A program made the position numbers and the translations under genes. The notes under the pieces were generated by a model. That model made no database searches. It saw only the letters and a list, made by a program, of their open reading frames with translations, and had not been told where the DNA came from. Of a DNA stretch of 11,342 nt, positions 8,186 to 11,342 are shown piece by piece; the stretch's first letter is position 1, and the number at the start of each line of letters is the position of its first letter. This DNA comes from Coprinopsis marcescibilis (lineage: Eukaryota > Basidiomycota > Agaricomycetes > Agaricales > Psathyrellaceae). The DNA lies in the NCBI GenBank assembly GCA_004369085.1, contig ML210193.1, positions 188,105 through 199,446 on the forward strand, read 5' to 3'.

Positions 8186-8926
8186 TTAATGGCATCATGC
8201 GCACCCAACACACTTGTGTGGTGTAGTTGGGGGTGGAGAGGCTCCGGCAAGAGGCTTGAGCCAAATCTCCAGGTTGTGGGGAGAAGGGAGACCGCCAGAC
8301 GGCTAGCCCGGGCGGGCGGGCTAGCCCGGGCGGGCGGGAAGTCTTCCTAAATGTGATTCCCAGGTCCCTTCGAATCCCACTCCACAAGTGCACATGTGCA
8401 GCACAGTCAGTCTTAATTAGGGAGGATGAGAGTTAAATAATCGCGAAAGCTGAGAATAGCAATGTCGAACATGGAGAAGATGCTGCAACTCGATATTACC
8501 ATCGAAACAATCCAAAATGGCTGTTGACACTTTACGCAATATATATCGAGTGCCGAATGAGTTTTTGAGTGCATAAGACACAATTTATGTAAGACTTGGG
8601 TATTGCAGATCTTTCCATTTACGGAGAGAGTGCTTTGATCATGGAAGGATGTCATTGTATTATTCTGCATGGATAATGGGATAGACGTTCTGAGCTGGAA
8701 CACAATGAAAGGGTTTGGGTCATTGGTTGGTCATTGGTAACCATTGAACTGGATCTGAGGGCAGTCTGGAGTTTGTACCGATAAATTGGGAATAATGAGG
8801 GTTAAGAAAAGAGGGAAGTGGTGGGTGGGTCGCAAAATCAGTGCTTAAGAGGTAAGGAGAGTGTCAGAAAGAGATGAGGACCGAGCCAACTGGAATTTGA
8901 GCTGATACGGCAAGGTGGTGGCTCAC
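8186..8926. other. Region without a clear gene between coding blocks of the - strand
   Basis: About 740 bp separates two coding-looking blocks of the - strand. That is too long for an intron in this genome, so it is either an inserted or decayed stretch, or the promoter of a separate downstream gene. Read on the - strand it is pyrimidine-rich around 8720-8880, as fungal promoters often are. It contains a GC-rich tandem repeat at 8301-8336. No RNA gene is supported. Confidence 0.4.
8301..8336. repeat. Two-copy GC-rich 18-bp tandem repeat
   Basis: The unit GGCTAGCCCGGGCGGGCG is repeated perfectly at 8301-8318 and 8319-8336. Each unit contains the palindrome GCCCGGGC. It stands out from its roughly 45-50% GC surroundings and could be a remnant of a repetitive element. 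Confidence 0.85.
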
Positions 8927-9252
8927 GTCAAAGCAGAGCGGGGTCACGTGCGCGTCCTGTGCATTGCCGTCGTTCGCGTCGCTGCCTCGCAATCCGTCAA
9001 TTGGTGGACTTGGCGTCGAAAAACTCGAGTTCGACGTTCTCTGCTGTCAGCTGGGCATTTGGGGCTTTGAGCAGCATGTGATCGATGTGTTGCTGTTGGG
9101 GTGTTCCGTAGAGGTAGAAGGGTGTGTGTTTGGTGTCGTAGTCCGGATCGTGCCAGCGGCTGAGCAGCGACCGCTGCTTCACGATTCGTGGGTGTGAGAT
9201 TGTGATCGAAATTGCGACGTTGGCTTTTGGTGCGTTTGTCCAGATGGTGTCG
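8927..9252 (-). pseudogene. Internal exon of the - strand gene, with a probable frameshift
   Basis: The acceptor ...TATAG ends at 9253, and the exon opens with DTIWTNAPK and runs through FYLYGTPQQQHIDHMLLKAPN to a stop at 8997-8999. The composition is clearly protein-like. One base out of frame, the reading continues past that stop as GLRGSDANDG...TPLCFD to a good GTGAGC donor at 8926, so a 1-base frameshift near 9000 may have truncated the exon. The DANDGN run is acidic and loop-like, but I do not call a metal site from it. The stop at 8997 could also be the natural end of a gene. Confidence 0.45.
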
Positions 9253-9351
9253 CTATATTCATTTATCATGATCAAAGGTTGGATTAATGGATGGACGATT
9301 TGAAAAAGGCAAGGTCAGCACCCAATTGAACTCAGCGAAGATCATAATCAC

Positions 9352-9638
9352 GTACTAGGCTGAGACGATGCACTCCACCCTCTATCCTTAGAGCGCACCA
9401 GATCATCAAGCACAACCTCACTCTTCGTCGTCAACGTGAAAATGGCATTGGGGTGTTCACGTTTGAGCTCGAGGTATTTGGTCTGCTGAGCGTGGTTCGG
9501 GACCGCAACCTCGAGGATAAGCTGTTGCCGGCTATTAGCCTTGTGGAACAGCGGTCGGTAAGCTAGGAACAGCCGGTCGGTGCCTTGCATGAGGAAGGTG
9601 TGCTTTTGGGGCGAGATTGTGTTCCTGGAGATTAGGAC
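9352..9638 (-). pseudogene. Internal exon of the - strand gene
   Basis: From the acceptor ...AAATCAG the frame reads VLISRNTISPQKHTFLMQG, then a LFLAYRPLF strand, LILEVAVP and a Lys/Glu/Leu-rich part to 9352. The phase-0 acceptor joins the frame of the exon at 9851-9984. At the 3' end two donors are possible: a good GTACGT at 9355, which leaves the next exon out of frame, or a poor GTGATT at 9351, which keeps frame. The intervening intron on the 5' side is about 212 bp, long for this genome. Domain not recognised; by position it follows the catalytic domain of a decarboxylase. Confidence 0.45.
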
Positions 9639-9850
9639 CTGATTTGGCGTTGATGGTGGGTGATGGGCATGGAAGGAATGTAAATCAGTAAGAGAAGTAG
9701 ACGGATAGGAAAAGAAAGGGAATTAATGGGCGGTAACCAAAGAAGACGGGTGGATGTGACGGGAGGTAACCGAGATGCAACGAACAAAGCGCGGAGCACA
9801 CCAACACACGAAACAGGAAACCTGTAACCCAATCTCGCAAGGTAACTCAC

Positions 9851-10250
9851 CTTGACATTCTCCTCCACCAGGCCCCTAATCACCCACCAGGCCCCTAATC
9901 ACCCGCCCATCACATTCTCTACAAACTCTGCGTTCGCCTGGAAAGGGCTCATCACCACATTACGCAACACAAACAAATCCGCGTCTAGATAAGATTAAGC
10001 AGAGGAATACATGTAGATGCAGGTGAGACGTACCAGATAAACTCGATATTGGCGACTGTACCGCCGCAGGTTAGGTGTGCCCAGCTCTGCATTGTGGAAG
10101 CCGATCATCTTACAGAGGTCCTGGCCAACCTGGTGCTCGAGAACGGTCGTAATTGGACCAGCCTCGAAGGAGATGTTGTTGGGGTTGAACAAGAGCCCAG
10201 AGAGCCAGCCCACGTTGGATGTGAGGCTGCTCTCAAATGCCATATGAGCC
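9851..10250 (-). pseudogene. Remnant of a group II PLP-dependent decarboxylase (aromatic-amino-acid/glutamate-decarboxylase type)
   Basis: Exon 10034-10250 reads HMAFESSLTSNVGWLSGL, LFNPNNISFEAGPITTVLE and VGQDLCKMIGFHN, then, after a shift of frame near 10080-10087, WAHLTCGGTVANIEFIW up to a GTACGT donor. This series (substrate-loop segment, Glu-helix, then the G-H-x-T-x-GGT-xAN motif) is typical of pyridoxal-phosphate decarboxylases of the tyrosine/DOPA/glutamate type. After a 49-bp intron the exon 9851-9984 gives ADLFVLRNVVMSPFQANAEF, which resembles the very C-terminal part of the same catalytic domain. The hundreds of residues between them, including the PLP-binding lysine, are absent. 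The N-terminal hundred or so residues are also absent: upstream sequence is repeats. The second exon has an in-frame TGA inside a 19-bp tandem duplication. The gene should be inactive as a decarboxylase. Confidence 0.72.
9867..9904. repeat. Perfect 19-bp tandem duplication
   Basis: ACCAGGCCCCTAATCACCC occurs at 9867-9885 and directly again at 9886-9904. It lies inside the decarboxylase-remnant exon. On the - strand the frame entering from ADLFVLRN meets TGA in the first copy it reads, and then the second copy (VIRGLVEENVK) is in frame again. Confidence 0.95.
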
Positions 10251-10354
10251 CTGTCTGTAGCCAGTTTCGTTTTGTTTTAAATAATTCGCTTTCATAAGTT
10301 AAGACAGTTGTTTCTTATTATTTATCTTAATGCTACCAAGTACCATTTCTCTCA

Positions 10355-10835
10355 TATCCCAATAAGATACGAACCAATGTGGTTGACAGACCGCAAATAA
10401 GACAAGTTGCATGCAATTAAGATGCGCCACGTTTCACAAAATAAGATAACCATGCGGTTAAGATACAATTAAGATATGCTATGAAATAAGACGCGCATAC
10501 ATTGGGATGCCCGAAAAATAAGATGCTACAGAATACGTTGGGACGCGCCGCTAAATAAGATGCGCGCATGCAATGAAGACGCGCCGTGAAATAAGACGTG
10601 CCGCGAAATAAGACATGCGCCATGAAATAAGACACGCACCGTGAAATAAGACGCGCTGCGATTTGCGAAATAAGATAGGCGGAACAAACAAGACACTCCG
10701 AAATTAGGCGCGCCACGAAATAAGACTCCAGTCGGTAAAATTAAGATACTACAAAATAAGATGTGCACTCACAATTAAGACACACTGCATAGTATTAAGA
10801 CGCACCGCCAACGAATAAGCTGCACCACAAATAAG
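10355..10835 (+). repeat. Degenerate array of AAATAAGAYGCGC-like repeats
   Basis: About 25 copies of an A-A-[AT]-T-A-A-G-A core, often followed by YGCGCC or a variant, occur in the same orientation at uneven spacing of about 10-38 bases. Examples with clear GC tails lie around 10484, 10571, 10589, 10606 and 10645. Copies are diverged in both core and tail. A few core-like strings, one in opposite orientation, continue left to about 10294. The long - strand open frames across it are a by-product of the repeat and not genes. Confidence 0.75.
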
Positions 10836-11342
10836 TTCGCAGTGACATGTGGAATGCCGATAGCACACCAAGCAGCCAAAACGAGACAGAAAGATTCAAG
10901 GCCTGTAACCTTTGGAACTGAGTGAGAGGCGAAGAAGAGGGGACACATGACGAGTACTCACTTCAGATATCTATCCTTTATCCTATCCCCTCATGTGGGT
11001 GGGCTACTGGATCGCTTGGATGAGGCTGCATCTACTGTATGTTGCGGACACAAAGCTGTGTAACTTCAAAGTTGGCTGTGGCGAACACGGGCCAAGTTTG
11101 AATCTTGTCAGTTGTCTGTGGCGAACATGGGACAACACTTGCTGGAGTGGATTAACGACGAGGTTTGGGACCGGGACCTGTCACTTCCGTTTGCATCAAA
11201 GGCCTAGCCGTGACTGTGACGCGTGACCTGTCACACCAACGTGACCATGACATCAGACTTTGATTCAAATAAGCGCAAACATTCAACAAATGCTTTGTGG
11301 GGAAATTGATGTAGACGGTTTCATGTCAGTGTCACCCACCTC
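10836..11342. other. Right end, no gene seen
   Basis: No supported coding exon, RNA or mobile element. It holds one pair of imperfect direct repeats 40 bp apart (11071-11097 and 11111-11137, sharing CTGTGGCGAACA) and two copies of GACCTGTCAC (11175-11184 and 11225-11234). A + strand open frame at 10993-11226 crosses both repeats and has no recognisable content. Confidence 0.4.

Noticed and set aside
8363..8390. TTCGAATCC string resembling a tRNA B-box
   Set aside because: The flanking bases do not form a T-stem, and no A-box or cloverleaf could be found nearby on either strand.
10417..10768. Two long overlapping - strand open frames
   Set aside because: They lie entirely in the AAATAAGAYGCGC array; the periodic SYF/LI-type translation is a by-product of the repeat.
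1..11342. CRISPR array or bacterial-type operon signals
   Set aside because: No regularly spaced identical repeats; the spliced genes show a eukaryotic sequence.

Overview
The window looks like a fungal, most likely basidiomycete (Agaricomycete-type), nuclear chromosome segment. The evidence is short GT-AG introns (about 49-110 bp) that interrupt genes every 30-230 coding bases, branch-point-like TTAAC/CTAAC motifs, a family of P-loop GTPase-like genes of the kind amplified in mushroom-forming fungi, and degenerate transposon and repeat sequence between genes. All exon boundaries below are my own reading of splice sites and reading frames; no transcript data were available.

Layout. Positions 1-939 are a non-autonomous DNA transposon with very long (about 242 bp) terminal inverted repeats around a 454-bp core that may hold captured coding sequence. 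After a gene-free stretch, four related genes lie head to tail on the + strand: A1 (1517-2611), B1 (2991-3796), B2 (4364-5198) and A2 (6013-7144). All four encode GIMAP/AIG1-like (TRAFAC-type) G domains with a P-loop, a Cys-Thr pair in the switch I region and a DTPG motif. They share one four-exon structure with the same intron phases, and in every gene the P-loop is carried by a 34-nt exon. A1 and A2 (313 and 325 aa) have a C-terminal helical/coiled-coil region. B1 and B2 (211 and 216 aa) are compact, lack the coil and end in a short hydrophobic tail. B1 and B2, with parts of their flanks, are a tandem duplication. The order is therefore A-B-B-A. What these proteins do in fungi is not known to me; joint action is only a hypothesis.

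From about 10250 down to 7329 on the - strand, converging on A2, lies what I read as a decayed gene for a group II pyridoxal-phosphate decarboxylase (aromatic-amino-acid/glutamate-decarboxylase type). An exon with the substrate-domain and [GT]CGGTVANIE-type motifs is followed, across one 49-bp intron, by the extreme C-terminal part of the catalytic domain, so the segment with the PLP lysine is missing. A frameshift, a 19-bp tandem duplication and an in-frame stop support loss of function. Further exons downstream (9352-9638, about 8927-9252, 7447-8185, 7329-7342) encode a protein region I do not recognise. They could be the C-terminal appendage that some basidiomycete decarboxylases carry, or a separate gene.

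The right end (10355-11342) has a degenerate array of about 25 AAATAAGAYGCGC-like repeats and then sequence with no gene that I can support.
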